Part shown: positions 22,815-33,811 of the stretch, piece after piece | Layout: every line of letters starts with the position of its first letter | Position numbering within the stretch: position 1 is the first letter of the stretch | NCBI GenBank assembly: GCA_022457155.1 | Contig: JAJGOT010000438.1 | Span: 1-64,000 of the forward strand | Reading direction: 5' to 3' | DNA: 64,000 nt | From: Cladopsammia gracilis | Lineage: Eukaryota > Cnidaria > Anthozoa > Scleractinia > Dendrophylliidae | Notes under the pieces: model-generated | Database searches by the model: none | Told to the model about the DNA's origin: nothing | The model's input: the letters and a program-made list of their open reading frames with translations, nothing else | Translations under genes and position numbers: made by a program

Positions 22815-22893
22815 AAGCAGCAGAACTGTATGGATATTTACAATAGCTCGCCATTGTAAATAATTATCTCACTCTATACAGTTCTGCTGCTCA
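22815..22893. repeat. Hairpin / MITE remnant
   Basis: AGCAGCAGAACTGTAT is matched by inverted ATACAGTTCTGCTGCT, with a secondary inner stem (TTTACAAT / ATTGTAAA). Confidence 0.8.
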
Positions 22894-23336
22894 CATTTAT
22901 TTTACCTATTACTTATTCCTTAGAGTACTAGGTGATGGAGAAGGGCAGAGGAGGCGGGGGGGGAATGGATGGGGGAGAAGGGGGGGGGTAGAGAAGAAGG
23001 GGGGAAGGGGATGGGGGGTTATAAGAACAATAGTGATGAAGCTTTATTTTGCATTCCTAATAGTACATGTATTCTGTAACAGTGATACAGTGCAGAGTGT
23101 TTTCACTTACGTCATATCAAAATTCAGAAGCATTAAACAACAGTTTTCGATTCCAAAATGTTTAAGAGTTTAGGCGAACAAGTGTTACACATTTTTAGTA
23201 AGAAATGTATGGAGCGGCCATCTTGGTGCCCCACTGAGGATATGACACCAACATGGCGGCCACAAATTCACCGAAAATCTCATCACAAAATATTGTATTC
23301 ACGATAAGTGTCATTAAATTGGTTTATAAGCAGCTA

Positions 23337-23377
23337 TACATACATACATACATACATACATACATACATACATACAA
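23337..23377. repeat. (CATA)n microsatellite
   Basis: About ten CATA/TACA units. It lies at the 3' side of the minus-strand LINE fragment, so it is probably its tail. Confidence 0.9.
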
Positions 23378-23379
23378 AC

Positions 23380-23860
23380 CACTGATTAAATACTAATTAA
23401 AACTATTATTACAATATTACCGCCGCAGTCAAAATGCTAATTAAAACTAATATTACAAATTTACTTATCTCCGAAATTTAACGATTTAATTCTGTTTACA
23501 ATTTCATTGGTGCCCACTTTTGTTCTAATGTCATTTGATAATTCATTCCACTTCTTAGCTGCAAAATATCTCCATGATTTCAGTCCGTATTTAGTAGTGT
23601 TAACTTTAGGTAATTCAAAAATAACTTTCAACTGGATCAATTAATTTTGTTTATTTTCACAGGTTATCTAAAATAGCGTGATGAATTGCATGACACATCA
23701 TTTTAAAACCTTTATGAATCGGAAGCAGAACATAGTTAAAACCCGAAACATTTTTGGGAAGGATTGTAACACTGGTATCCACATGTATACCATGCTAGAA
23801 ACAGCTTTGTAGGATGTGTACTTTAGATTTTTGAATTTTTATGACATCATATACACTGTA
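23380..23860 (-). mobile_element. LINE 3'-end fragment (minus strand)
   Basis: The minus strand at about 23460-23625 reads 'NTTKYGLKSWRYFAAKKWN' followed by 'ELSNDIRTKVGTNEIVNRI', the usual C-terminal end of a CR1/RTE-like reverse transcriptase ORF. It stops after 'SLNFGDK' and ends near a (TATG)n tail. Further upstream (23640-23860) the frames are too decayed to read. Confidence 0.65.
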
Positions 23861-24550
23861 GCTGTTCTTTATCAGGCTTTTTAAACCTTCATTTAACTTT
23901 CATTTCTTTTGTATTTTCCTTATGATACATACAATACATACAGTGGAGGTTTTGGCACTAATAGCCCAACATCTGTACAGCTGTACCAAACCTTTTTAAG
24001 GGGTGTTGCAAGACAATTGATCTGATTAGAAACAAATCACAATTAATTAATAATATAGTACATACAGTAGAGGTTTTCACTCACTTGTAAACACAAATCG
24101 GAATGATTCCAGATACCCAGCCCATTCATTTACATGTGTTGATGCACTTTGTAGAACGAGGCAAATAACAATAGGCACTATTCTTTTTCAATGAGATGCA
24201 AACAAAAAAAAATATGTGGGAAAAAATTGGTACATTGGAGGTCCTATAAAATTTAATTGCCTTGCATGTTTTCAATGTCCTTGAAACTTGCAGGCCAGAT
24301 AAATTGATGATTAATCTCGAGATTGACAAATTTTTCAAAAAAATTATCAAGCGGTTTCCAAATTATCATCACATTTGTAAACGTAGACCAAATTACATAC
24401 AGAAATGGCAAATCCTTCTTTTTACACTGTAGCTTGCAATGGTCAAAGCAATCCCTTTCACTTTTTCACACACAATCTCAGATGGAAAAAAACTACTATG
24501 CAATGAAACTGCATCACCGAAGCACATCATTTTCTTTAGATATTAGCCAA

Positions 24551-24723
24551 TTATGTCAATAGCATGTTTTTCACTGTATTTATAATCCCCAAAACTGCAT
24601 CCCCAAAAATTTCAAAAACGCTTTCATACAATTGTTCCAACTTTGCCACAATGGAGGCGACTATAGGAGGTACAAGCTCCCTTAATCGATTGCCAAAAAA
24701 CCTCATGCTGCCCAGAAATATGG
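24551..24723 (-). CDS. Possible exon, duplicate 2 (unrecognised amphipathic protein end)
   Basis: On the minus strand a good acceptor (TTTTTTACTTGCAG, 24724-24737) precedes an open frame: 'IFLGSMRFFGNRLRELVPP', then 'IVASIVAKLEQLYESVFEI', ending 'NTVKNMLLT' and TAA at 24551-24553. The peptide is amphipathic/hydrophobic and looks protein-like, but no family is recognised. If real it is a terminal exon entering in phase 1. The opposite strand also has a long frame, so exon status rests on the splice site and composition only. Confidence 0.35.
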
Positions 24724-24842
24724 CTGCAAGTAAAAAAGGTCATTATATATATCATATATATATCATTTCACACTCACTCCTTTCACGGGAACATATGAAA
24801 CTGCATCACCGAAGCACATCATTTTCTTTAGATATTAGCCAA

Positions 24843-25015
24843 TTATGTCAATAGCATGTTTTTCACTGTATTTATAATCCCCAAAACTGCATCCCCAAAA
24901 ATTTCAAAAACGCTTTCATACAATTGTTCCAACTTTGCCACAATGGAGGCGACTATAGGAGGTACAAGCTCCCTTAATCGATTGCCAAAAAACCTCATGC
25001 TGCCCAGAAATATGG
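24843..25015 (-). CDS. Possible exon, duplicate 1 (identical to 24551-24723)
   Basis: Identical in sequence to the downstream copy, including acceptor and stop. In a minus-strand gene the two would be tandem alternative terminal exons encoding the same peptide, or the gene end is simply duplicated. No upstream exon was identified. Confidence 0.35.
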
Positions 25016-25039
25016 CTGCAAGTAAAAAAGGTCATTGTG

Positions 25040-26170
25040 TCCTTACGTTGCTATGGCAACTCCGATGTCAATATAACACTGGTCTTAACAAATTTTCATC
25101 TTAGTTTATCTAATACAGCTGTGGTGACTGTTTTTCCATAGCATTTTGTTTATGATGTTGTAGTTAAATGCTCAAACTTGGGGGTTATTGCCCCCAAAAA
25201 ATCCTGGTGAGCTACCTTGAGATCATCATTATTATACATGTAACTAAAATGCTGATTTCATTGTTATAAGGTGAAAAATGAGAAAACGTGTGACAGTACT
25301 ATATACAGTGTAATATACTGTCACATGTGGTATTAAACAAACCCAGCTTTTCAGACACAAGCTAGGAAACATCATAGCAATAGCTTCAACTGCACTGCAC
25401 TGAGTTTCCTGGAAAATATGGATCCTGGATCAAGGAACGGGAATCAAGATTTATGGATCACAAATAAGAAATATAAATAAGAGAAAACCAAATGTTTTAT
25501 TGATAACAAAGCTTACTAAAAAATCTTATTTTACAATTAATTTCACTTAAAAAAAACGATTCAGTCAAAACACTATTTACATTATTCCTTTCGATTATCC
25601 TGTGGGGGAGAGGGGTGGGGGAGTGAATAAGGGGGAAGGGGAGTGAAAATTTTCGAGAACACCCAGCCAGCATTTCATAGGCTTTTATGAAGTTTTCCTA
25701 ACAGTTTGCTAGTATCAATTAAAATGCCAATCAAATCAAATCTACGTTGAGTAGAACACACCCACAAACTCCTTGAGCTGACAACTGGAGTATAAACAGG
25801 TTGAACAGAGGACATAAAGTATTTAAGACATTGACCGTTTACAACTGGACTTACTTTTGTCACAAGATCTCACAAGGTCATTATTAAAACTTAAAAAATG
25901 CATGGAGTGCATTATTGAGTTATACAAGTGCACAGGAATTATTAAGAACACACGGGAATTATTAAGAGCACAAGAGAAGTGTGCTTCTCACACTTCTCAA
26001 GTGTTTTAAAAAATTCCCAGGGCTTATATAACTGAACAATGCACGAGGAACAAGTTTTTTAATTTCTTTAATGACCACAAGGAGGCATAAATTTGTGCCT
26101 GCATGCTTTATCGAGTTATAATTAACGCGGTTTGACTAATCATAGCATGCGCATTTCCTTGAGTATTTTT
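25040..26170. other. Nothing firmly recognised
   Basis: A minus-strand frame at 25675-25863 ('VVNGQCLKYFMSSVQPVYT' region) has no domain or splice support. Around 25970-26005 there is a small imperfect hairpin (AGAAGTGTGCTTCTCACACTTCT). 26100-26170 shares TTTATCGAGTTATA-type sequence with 22256-22320. Confidence 0.35.
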
Positions 26171-26176
26171 ATTAAA

Positions 26177-26925
26177 GAACTTACAGTTTGATGCGGCAGT
26201 TCAACAGTGGACACTTTTTTCAAAATACGGCGGATTTCACGGATTTGACGGAAACCTAAGATCTCTTCAAAACATTATATACATAATATATTAAACTTAT
26301 TGATATACTTACAGTTTAAATGAGAAGTATTAAATAATATAGAATATCTTAAATTTCCGTGAAATCCGTGAAATCCGCCGTATTTTGAAAAAAGTGTCCA
26401 CTGGTGAACTGCCACATCAAACTGCAAGTTCAACCCCTGTTTATTATTTTTTTTTTTCAAAATACGGCGGATTTCACGGATTTGACGGAAATCTAAGATA
26501 TTCTATATTATTTAATACTTCTCATTTAAACTGTAAGTATATCAATAAGTTTAATATATTATGTACATAAATTTTTGAAGAGATCTTAGATTTCCGTCAA
26601 ATCCGTAAAAATCCGCCGTATTTTGAAAAAAAGTGTCCACTGGTGAACTGCCACATCAAACTGCAAGTTCAACACCTGATTCTTATTTTTTTCAAAATAC
26701 GGCGGATTTCACGGATTTGACGGAAAAGTAGAATGTCCCAACTTTCAGTTTCATATTGCAGTAGATATTTTTTTTAAATTAGGCCAGATTTCTTGGATTT
26801 TACAGACATATGCACTTCAGATATTTAATAGAAGTCAATGGGATTTCATGCAAAGATATACCAACATCTTTTGACCCAATTTAACTTGTTGACAGTAGTT
26901 TTCAACTGTTAGTTTTACCGGTTCA
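26177..26925. mobile_element. Palindromic repeat cluster (CGGCGGATTTCACGG family), copy 1
   Basis: 26177-26431 is a ~255-bp element with ~60-bp inverted ends running from GAACTTACAGTTTGATGCGG through GTGGACAC to AAAATACGGCGGATTTCACG, and the reverse on the right. A second palindrome of the same core follows at about 26455-26670, and a third half at about 26695. The whole block recurs at 54063-54800 directly before element copy B. It is non-coding; the short frames in it are shadows. Confidence 0.8.
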
Positions 26926-27015
26926 TTTTTATCTCGTTAATGCGCATGCGCATTAAGCGAGATTTCGAAATTACCACGAATCAAAGGGCTCTTAAAGCCA
27001 TCTCGTTAATGCGTT
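26926..27015. repeat. GCGCATTAA palindrome repeat (uninterrupted copy)
   Basis: TTTTATCTCGTTAATGCGCA runs into its own inverted complement and on to GAATCAAAGGGCTCTTAAAG. Pieces of the same repeat abut the left ends of both large elements (inverted at 39665-39705; truncated at 54790-54807) and sit at the centre of the 33.8-34.9 kb palindrome. Confidence 0.7.
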
Positions 27016-28310
27016 GAAACATGAGGTTAAAAAAAGAAGAATCTAAAATAAATATAAAATAAATATGGTAAAGATGGCGTTGTAGAATCAGACATTGTGT
27101 AGAAAATGCGAGGCGCAGTAGTCAACTGGATATGGTTCTTGGCAGGATAGAGAAGATTGAGAGAACTTGGTTTGAAAATTCGTGTTGGTGCAAGTCAAAA
27201 AAAGTTATGAGTAACAAAGAATCACGAGTGTGAATGTAAATAATTTTGATGTTAGTGAAGTGAAAGTGAAAGACTTTTCCCGCCTTGCTAGCTAATTGAC
27301 GATGAAAATGTGTTGTTGGTTCAATTTACACAGTGCATTTTCAGTTATTCATTGTCTATTTTCGGTTGGGATATTTGACAATGGAAAAGACTTTCTAAAT
27401 CAAATACAATAGATTGCCGCAATTTCAAAACAATTAAAAGCCCACATCGATAATACGTCACGTGCAATGACTTTATATCTGATCAGATGAGACATTAATA
27501 TTAATTATCAAAATATCAATTGACACAACAAATGGTGACTGAATCTTTAATATTCTTTAAAGTAAGGCCCAATTCAAACATTGAACTTCACATTTGCCGA
27601 ATCTAATGAAAGGAGGCCGTAACAACATGTCATTTCTCTAGAGCTGCCTTTCCCCATGCCAGGACAATTTGAGCTATGTTTAGCAGACATCGCGCCATCA
27701 GCCATTTCTTTTTCAACTCTCCAGCAGTATTCGAAAAAAGAACGAAAGTCAAAATTTATGGTATTTTGCTGTTCCTACTCTTGCATAATGAAACGGAAAG
27801 TTTTGTAGTTAGCTAAAGTATCAAGTCTGCTGTTTTATATATTTTGACATGAAAAATGGCGGGAAAATGGTGATCACGTGGTCATTTTTCGGTCACGTCT
27901 GCTATGGACGCACTTATATAGAAAATATTGGGTCTGGAGCGGATAAACAGGGCACCACTCCTGGCGGTCACTTTTTTAGTTTCCCTTAGATCGAAATGAG
28001 GTTCATGACAGGCCTGCACCGACTCCGCTATGTGGTTTTGCGGTTGCGATGCATTTATATTAGCTTTCAAAGTTTGGCTGTTATGAGTCGTGTCGTTAAG
28101 TGATTTACGTCTTGTATGATGTGTTAGACGGCGTTTTGTAAATAGTTTTCAGGAATGGTTGGTTTTGAACGAAACTCCATTTTTCATCAGTATTTGTTTA
28201 AGGTTTTTCAGTCGTGGATGAAATGTTGTGACAAAAGGCGTTATTATCTCGCGAGTTTTTTCGTTTTGTTTTCATGCCAATTGCGTTCCGGCAAAAGTGA
28301 AATTTAGAAT
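27016..28310. other. Nothing recognised
   Basis: No exon-like frame with splice support. A minus-strand frame at 27882-28070 shows no motif. Confidence 0.4.
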
Positions 28311-28396
28311 ACCAGTGCATTTAGGAGGGTGCTGATGGGGTTAACAGTTAACTGACAATTGCCCAAAAATATAGTAGTTAACTGATAAATGAAAAG

Positions 28397-28663
28397 TTAC
28401 CGTATTTTCTCTATTAAATGCCCCCGGCGTTTATTTGAAACTTGGCCTTGTGGACCCGGCGTTTCTTTGTATCAGCAGTTTTTTCTCGCCCGCCATTTTT
28501 TAAGAAAGGGTTATTATTCGTTTTTCTTGGCAGCCTTGTACCTTGCCCTTAAATCTTAAGTTTATTATACCACAAACAAACGTTTGAGGAGCTTACTTAC
28601 AACTTCCTCAATTATACCCGGCGTTTATTCGGGGCCCGGCGTTTAATCGAGAAAATACGGTAA
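28397..28663. mobile_element. Nested MITE (ACCGTATTTTCTC ends)
   Basis: ACCGTATTTTCTC ... GAGAAAATACGGT terminal inverted repeats of ~30 bp, each including the GCCCCCGGCGTTTA-type block, flanked by TTA/TAA. About 265 bp, non-coding. This end sequence is widespread among animal MITEs. Confidence 0.8.
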
Positions 28664-28996
28664 CAGTTAAGTGACATTCTATTAATTATACTAAATGAAC
28701 GATTGTTGTTGTTAATAAAAGCAACATAGTTTTTTCCTAACAGCAAAGCTATTTTGTGACTTTTACCTGCCTCGCTGCGTGACCAGGTGACATATTAACC
28801 GATATTATATGCGAAAGGTACCAGGGTCGTAGAGCGTTGACCTTGATCTCCGTGATGGCGTCGAGTGGCGTGGTCAAAGTTATTCTGAGTTTTTATCGAG
28901 ATGATGACAAAGGATCGGCATTCGAATGACACATAAGTCGCATACCGTTTGACATGACAAAGCACAATTCAATGGACATATAATCAAACAATAAGC

Positions 28997-29129
28997 GGAA
29001 AGTTTGGACTCGGTGAGTTTGATTTAAAGTTGTTGCGATTAGAGAAGATCGACGGGAAAGCTGTTACAAAGGCTCAGTTGGAAATGGAGCTACCTTTTCT
29101 AATGGGAAGTGCGACAAGTGAGATACATG
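28997..29129 (+). pseudogene. Possible captured exon fragment
   Basis: The open frame 'GKFGLGEFDLKLLRLEKID' continues 'GKAVTKAQLEMELPFLMGS' and reaches a donor-like G|GTATGT at 29129-29131. Just upstream an ATG (28854) opens 'MASSGVVKVILSFYRDDDK', which stops at 28926. The codon pattern looks like real protein, but no family is recognised. Because it lies between the inverted ends of a non-autonomous element, capture of a host gene piece is possible. Evidence is weak. Confidence 0.3.
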
Positions 29130-29290
29130 GTATGTATTCTGTTTCGTCATTTTGTCCTAGCACGCGACCCGGGTTTGACCACGTCACGAGCCCTTTTCAG
29201 TCTTAGATTAAATGAGTAAGATTTCTGATTACACTAGAACCTGTATTAAGCAGACTCCAAAGTAAGTGGACACACCGTTGGTATTTTATT

Positions 29291-30363
29291 CGCTGTGGCT
29301 ATATGGCCGGTAACCGGTCAAGGTTTTCAAAACACTAAATAGCCGGCAGTCCTATATTCTCAGTAAATTTCTCAAAATCGAAAAATTCCAGCTAATCTAA
29401 ACTATCATATGTCGATTTAGAAAGGTCAAGCGATCCTGAAATGCTTTATAGATTTCAAGCCTAGTGTTTGGTTTACGCTAGGCTCAGTAGACGAAACCAT
29501 GTTTTGTGACACTTAGAAATTTTTTCAGTTCGACTGCCGGTCAAGGTTTTCAAAACACTAAATGGCCGGCAGTTCTATATTCTCAGTAAATTTCACAAAA
29601 TCGAAAAATTCTGGCTAATCTAAACTATCATATCTCGATTTAAAAAAGTCAAACGATCCTGAAATGCTTTATAGATCTCAAGTCTAATGTTTGGTTTACG
29701 CTGGGCTCAGAAGACAAAACCATGTTTTGTGACACTGAACTTTTTTCAGCTCGACTGCAAAAACATGGTTTCGTCGGGGGTTTCGTGATATAGAAATCCC
29801 ACAAAACCGGCTCGTTTGATCAGGATCACGACATATGATAGTTCAGAATGGCTGGATCTTTTCGATTTTGTGAAATTTACTGAAAAAATAGAACTGCCGG
29901 CCATTTAGTGTTTTGAAAACCTTGACCGGCAGTCGAGCTGAAAAAAGTTCCAAGTGTCACAAAACATGGTTTCGTGATATAGAAATCCCACAAAACCGGC
30001 TCGTTTGATCAGGATCACGACATATGATAGTTCAGAATGGCTGTATTGTTTCGATTTGTCAAATTTACTGAGAATATAGGACTGCCGGCCATTTAGTGTT
30101 TTGAAAACCTTGACCGGCAGTGGAACTGAAAAAAGTTTTAAGTGTCACAAAACATGGTTTCGTCTTCTGAGCCCAGCGTAAACCAAACCCTAGACTTGAG
30201 ATCTATAAAGCATTTCAGGATCGCTTGACTTTTCTAAATCGACATATGATAGTTTAGATTAGCTGGAATTTTTCGATTTTGAGAAATTTACTGTGAATAT
30301 AGAACTGCCGGCCATTTAGTGTTTTGAAAACCTTGACCGGTTACCGGCCATATAGCCACAGCG
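29291..30363. mobile_element. Foldback element of four repeat units, 9-bp target-site duplication
   Basis: The ends CGCTGTGGCTATATGGCCGG and the exact inverted sequence bound 1073 bp. TATTTTATT flanks both sides (29282-29290, 30364-30372). Inside are two ~220-bp units in direct orientation (from AAGGTTTTCAAAACACTAAA to the CCATGTTTTGTGACACT region). Two inverted units follow, so the whole folds into a long hairpin with a small asymmetric centre near 29750-29790. It is non-coding. The 9-bp duplication fits Mutator-like mobilisation. Confidence 0.9.
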
Positions 30364-31280
30364 TATTTTATTGGACACAAGCATCAGTGAAATTCGATTT
30401 TTTTCCTTCCCATACTCTCTGTGTACGATCCTGTATCAAACAGACATCTTTAATACTGACAATCCTTATTACGGTTTTGGAAGCTATCTTGACAGGTGAG
30501 AAATTATGGTTTTTAGATGAGAATCTAATGTCGAATAATTTTCGTAAAGCGGCTGTTCTAAGTCCAATCCCGAAAACGCATTCACTCTGGTCATTCTCAT
30601 GGCCTTTAAAGTAACCTTATCTTAACTTTGCAAATTTAAAAGCCTTACTGATATACGTAATTTCCTACTTGTCAAGCTAAATCACTTGATAAGATCAATG
30701 AATGAAAATATTGGAAGAACCGATTTCCGACAGCGTGACCCAGTTAAAAAAGAAAAACATAAAACTTTCTTATACAAGCGCATGAGTATAGGCTACCAGT
30801 GTAGCCTCTTGTTAACTGACAATTGGCCGAAAAAAAATAGTAGTTAACTGACAATTGGGTACCCCCATTAGCACCCTCATTTAGCAGTGCTAGATTAATT
30901 TGTCGTGTGTTTGGCCTTGTTTACAAAATGGTAAAGTAAGCTCACTGTAGCTGTCGAGAAAAAGCTGCGCCGGGTTTACAGCTCTTTACAGGCAAATTCA
31001 CCGCGAGAAACAACTTCAAGCATCACGCTTCAGTGAATGTTCTGACACCTATAGAATGAATTGAGTTCTGGTCATTTCACGAACAGAAATCTAGAACCGG
31101 AAAGGAGGAAAGATCAGAGTTACGCGGTTAACATCGGAACGGATAGATTGCCGTCCAAAATGGTGGCGCTGTTCAGATGTGTGTTACTTTTCCTTTATAC
31201 CCTCTTAAAGTTTGATGTTCCCAATGTTTACGTATTTTTCTACGAAAGAGACGATAACTTAATTTGTAATAGGAACGAAA

Positions 31281-31467
31281 TTAAACAAGAGTGACAGGAG
31301 CAAAAGTTTCATTTGATTCAACAATATAAATTGATAAATTGAGACAATTAGCCACAGCTTGAATGATAATCGCATCAGCCCATGTTCCTTGACATGACAT
31401 ATTATTCAAATATTCTTGCCAAGAGTGTTCAGTATTACTCTCTATAAACTGTTCTGGGTTATATACT

Positions 31468-31498
<31 letters not shown>

Positions 31499-31689
31499 TC
31501 AATGCCAAGACTACGTATATAAAAATGGTTCGTAGCATCGCCATACAATTGATGTGATACGGCACGAAAAAAACAATCGCCACCTCCTCCAACATCAAGA
31601 GCAATTCTATTTAATTCAGATAACCTACTTTCTAGTAGTAAAACTGAATCTATAGCACCTGAACCATTAAAAGCAACCATTACAAACAA
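31281..31689 (-). pseudogene. OTU-type cysteine protease fragment (transposon-associated), interrupted by A-run
   Basis: The minus strand reads 'LDVGGGGDCFFRAVSHQLY' (catalytic Asp/Cys block of OTU proteases), 'NHFYIRSLGIEY', then an A/T homopolymer of about 29 bp (31469-31497). After this it resumes 'YNPEQFIESNTEHSWQEYL' and 'GTWADAIIIQAVANCLNLS' in another frame, to a stop at 31281. The C-terminal catalytic histidine region is missing. OTU domains of this type are common in cnidarian repeat proteins. It is a broken pseudogene. Confidence 0.75.
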
Positions 31690-31764
31690 TTGATAATTTT
31701 GTTTAACGAAATAATAGATTTAAATATATTTTTTCTTGCTTTAAGTGTGCTATATTCTTTGCTA

Positions 31765-31885
31765 ATAGAGCTACGTTGAGCGCTCGAAGGCAACTCTCTT
31801 GTGTCAGGATTTCAATGCAATCAAGCTACGTTGAGCACTCTAAGGTAACTCTCTTGTCCGCTTTAGGATTTCAATGTTATCAGTA
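31765..31885. repeat. Two-copy 53-bp direct repeat
   Basis: GCTACGTTGAGC ... AACTCTCTTGT ... AGGATTTCAATG occurs at about 31769 and 31824. Confidence 0.7.
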
Positions 31886-32089
31886 CGACACGCAATTGAT
31901 ATTCGTCTTCTTTTTATAGACTTTATACGCCAAGAACGTTTTCTCTCTCTTACTTGCCACTCAAACAATACATTGTCTTTTTGTCAAATAGAGACAAAAT
32001 CTCTCTTAAAAAAATAAACACGCTGAAATCGCTTATAAAATGCTTCTTAAAATGCTTCCTTGATAACTTTTATAAACAAAATCAGGAAC

Positions 32090-33123
32090 ATTTTTACGTC
32101 TTTTGCGTACTGTTGCATAATCAAACTGTAATAGCAATGATTAATTGTTTTAAAATAGCACAAAACCGAAATCCATACTCTTGCATAATCAAACCGAAAC
32201 ATTTTTAGTTAGCTGAATAAGCAAAATCTACCCTCTCTTGCATACTATTGCATAATCATGACACCTAAATATTTAATAACTATTGGAAAAGCAGACAAAG
32301 ATTACAACTCAAAAAGCGAACAAAAATACAGCGTGAGATTTCTCAGCTTCGTCGAGCGCGAAAAGTTGACTCGTTTAACTTTAAGCGAGTTGACTTTATA
32401 CGAATCGTAAAATTAACTCTTTTCACGAGATTTCACTTTGACATTCGTTAAGCGACATAAAAAATCGCTCCTCGCTGTTCATCATACCGGGTAGACAACG
32501 TATAGCAGAACCCCGGAGGAGGACTCGCATATGTGGTTGGGTGGGGGTGCTCGTCGTATCTTTTAGGGGTTAAAATTAGGGGATCTAGGTATCTTTTAGA
32601 ATATATGATTAAAAAAAACCTCATTTTCCCAGAAAATGGTATCTTTTAGTGTGTTCAGGGTTTCACTTTTTTTCCTGACGAGCACCTCCGCTTGACGACT
32701 TATAGGAGTCCCCCCCCCCCCCCCCTCCGGGAGCAGAATATTCTTACCAATTTTTCTTTTCACGATATTTCCGGTTGTCACTCGCTAAGCGACTTAAAAG
32801 GCAGAGCAAAATAGCATGTTCTTTTGAGCGCAGCTATCAAATGTACTGAATAGGACAGCCTCTGACTCAGTTAAACTTCCCATATGACTAAAAAAAAAAT
32901 TGCCGGATTGACCCCTTTCATAAAATAGAAGTCCGTATAAAGGTGAATATTTTAAGTTCGTTTACCTACAGGTTGCAACTAATTTGATTGAACCTGCACT
33001 TGGCACCGGTAGCATAGTATTGGCTGACCCGTGTACTTTCGCTTTTGTGCTATTTTAAAACAATTAATAATTGCTATTACAGTTTCATTATGTAACAGTA
33101 CGCAAAAGACGCAAAAATTTAAG
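32090..33123. mobile_element. Element with ~75-bp inverted repeats
   Basis: The block TTTTGCGTACTGTTGCATAA through ATTGTTTTAAAATAGCA (32095-32160) returns inverted at 33046-33122. Between them are a direct repeat (TTTTCACGA...GTTAAGCGAC at about 32417-32460 and 32757-32795) and a GC-rich MITE. No coding sequence is visible. Confidence 0.65.
32510..32735. mobile_element. Nested GC-rich MITE with C-run
   Basis: ACCCCGGAGGAGGACTC at the left is mirrored by GAGTCCCCC...CTCCGG at the right, with inner inverted GGTGCTCGTCG / CGACGAGCACC-like blocks. It splits the direct repeat described for 32090-33123. Confidence 0.6.
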
Positions 33124-33811
33124 CCATTGAAGGCTTGCCGCAATTCCATTCAACCGTCATCATTATAAGCCAAAAAATCAACACAACTATGACATGTTTA
33201 CCATACTATTGCACAATCAAACCGCTTGGCCAATCATAATGCAGAACGTAGCTAATACAGGAAATCGCCTGCTGCTGCTCTCTGAGTTGACCTCTGATAC
33301 GCTTGGTTAATTGCACGCTTACTTGTAACTCTAAAGTTTTCTTTCCACCAGTGATCGAGTGCATTGTTATTTAGAAGTTGCTGAAACCAATTCTGTGGTC
33401 GTGGAAATACCCAAGCCCTCCTTGGCGGCGAGCAAGTTCGTGGCGAGCTCCTAAATGTAAATAAAACGCCGACAAACCTTGAAGATAGCGTAGTTGAAGG
33501 CGTCTTCTTCGGTGTCTTCTCGCAAAAAAAAACTGCCGGATTGTTATATTTATCGAATGATAAGCAGGAGAATGACTGAAATTAAACTTACAAGATCTCG
33601 ATTCGTGTCATCCATGTCGATCTGTACGTTTTCTCGCGTAAACTGCAGTGTCAGTGAACTCATATCTTATTATATTTTACCCTGGGGAGTCTTTTACTGT
33701 GTAACCGCATCCCCAAGAGTAAGATGAAACCTGAGATAAACCGAACCCAAGCCATTAACCCTTGGGAAGGCCCCAAACCCAAGGTGTGTGTAACCACAAC
33801 TCAATAGAAAA

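Larger units (their letters stand above)
22930..24080. repeat. Dispersed repeat with purine-rich G-run tract, interrupted by LINE
   Basis: 22930-23020 is a G/A-rich strand with several runs of five or more G. It is followed by GGGGTTATAAGAACAATAGT and then, after an interruption, by 23870-24080 (TTTTAAGGGGTGTTGC). The same pieces occur uninterrupted at 62839-63480, right after the end of the large element copy B. The interruption here (about 23105-23860) contains the LINE fragment. Confidence 0.6.
24503..25037. repeat. Tandem duplication, 292-bp period, ~240 bp identical
   Basis: The block from ATGAAACTGCATCACCG to AAGTAAAAAAGGTCATT occurs at 24503-24744 and 24795-25036 without any difference that I can see. 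The remaining ~50 bp spacer is AT-repeat-rich (ATATATATCATATATATATC). Confidence 0.9.
28313..30890. mobile_element. 2.58-kb element with inverted ends, carrying two nested elements
   Basis: The left end GAGGGTGCTGATGGGG and the right end CCCCCATTAGCACCCTC are inverted copies. Both are followed inward by repeats of GTTAACTGACAATTG. Nested inside are a MITE (28397-28663), a short exon-like segment (28997-29129) and a complete foldback element (29291-30363). No transposase is visible, so the element is non-autonomous. Confidence 0.65.

Noticed and set aside
28801..28880. Possible tRNA gene (GTCGTAGAGCGTTG resembling box A)
   Set aside because: No box B at the right distance and no cloverleaf could be drawn by eye.
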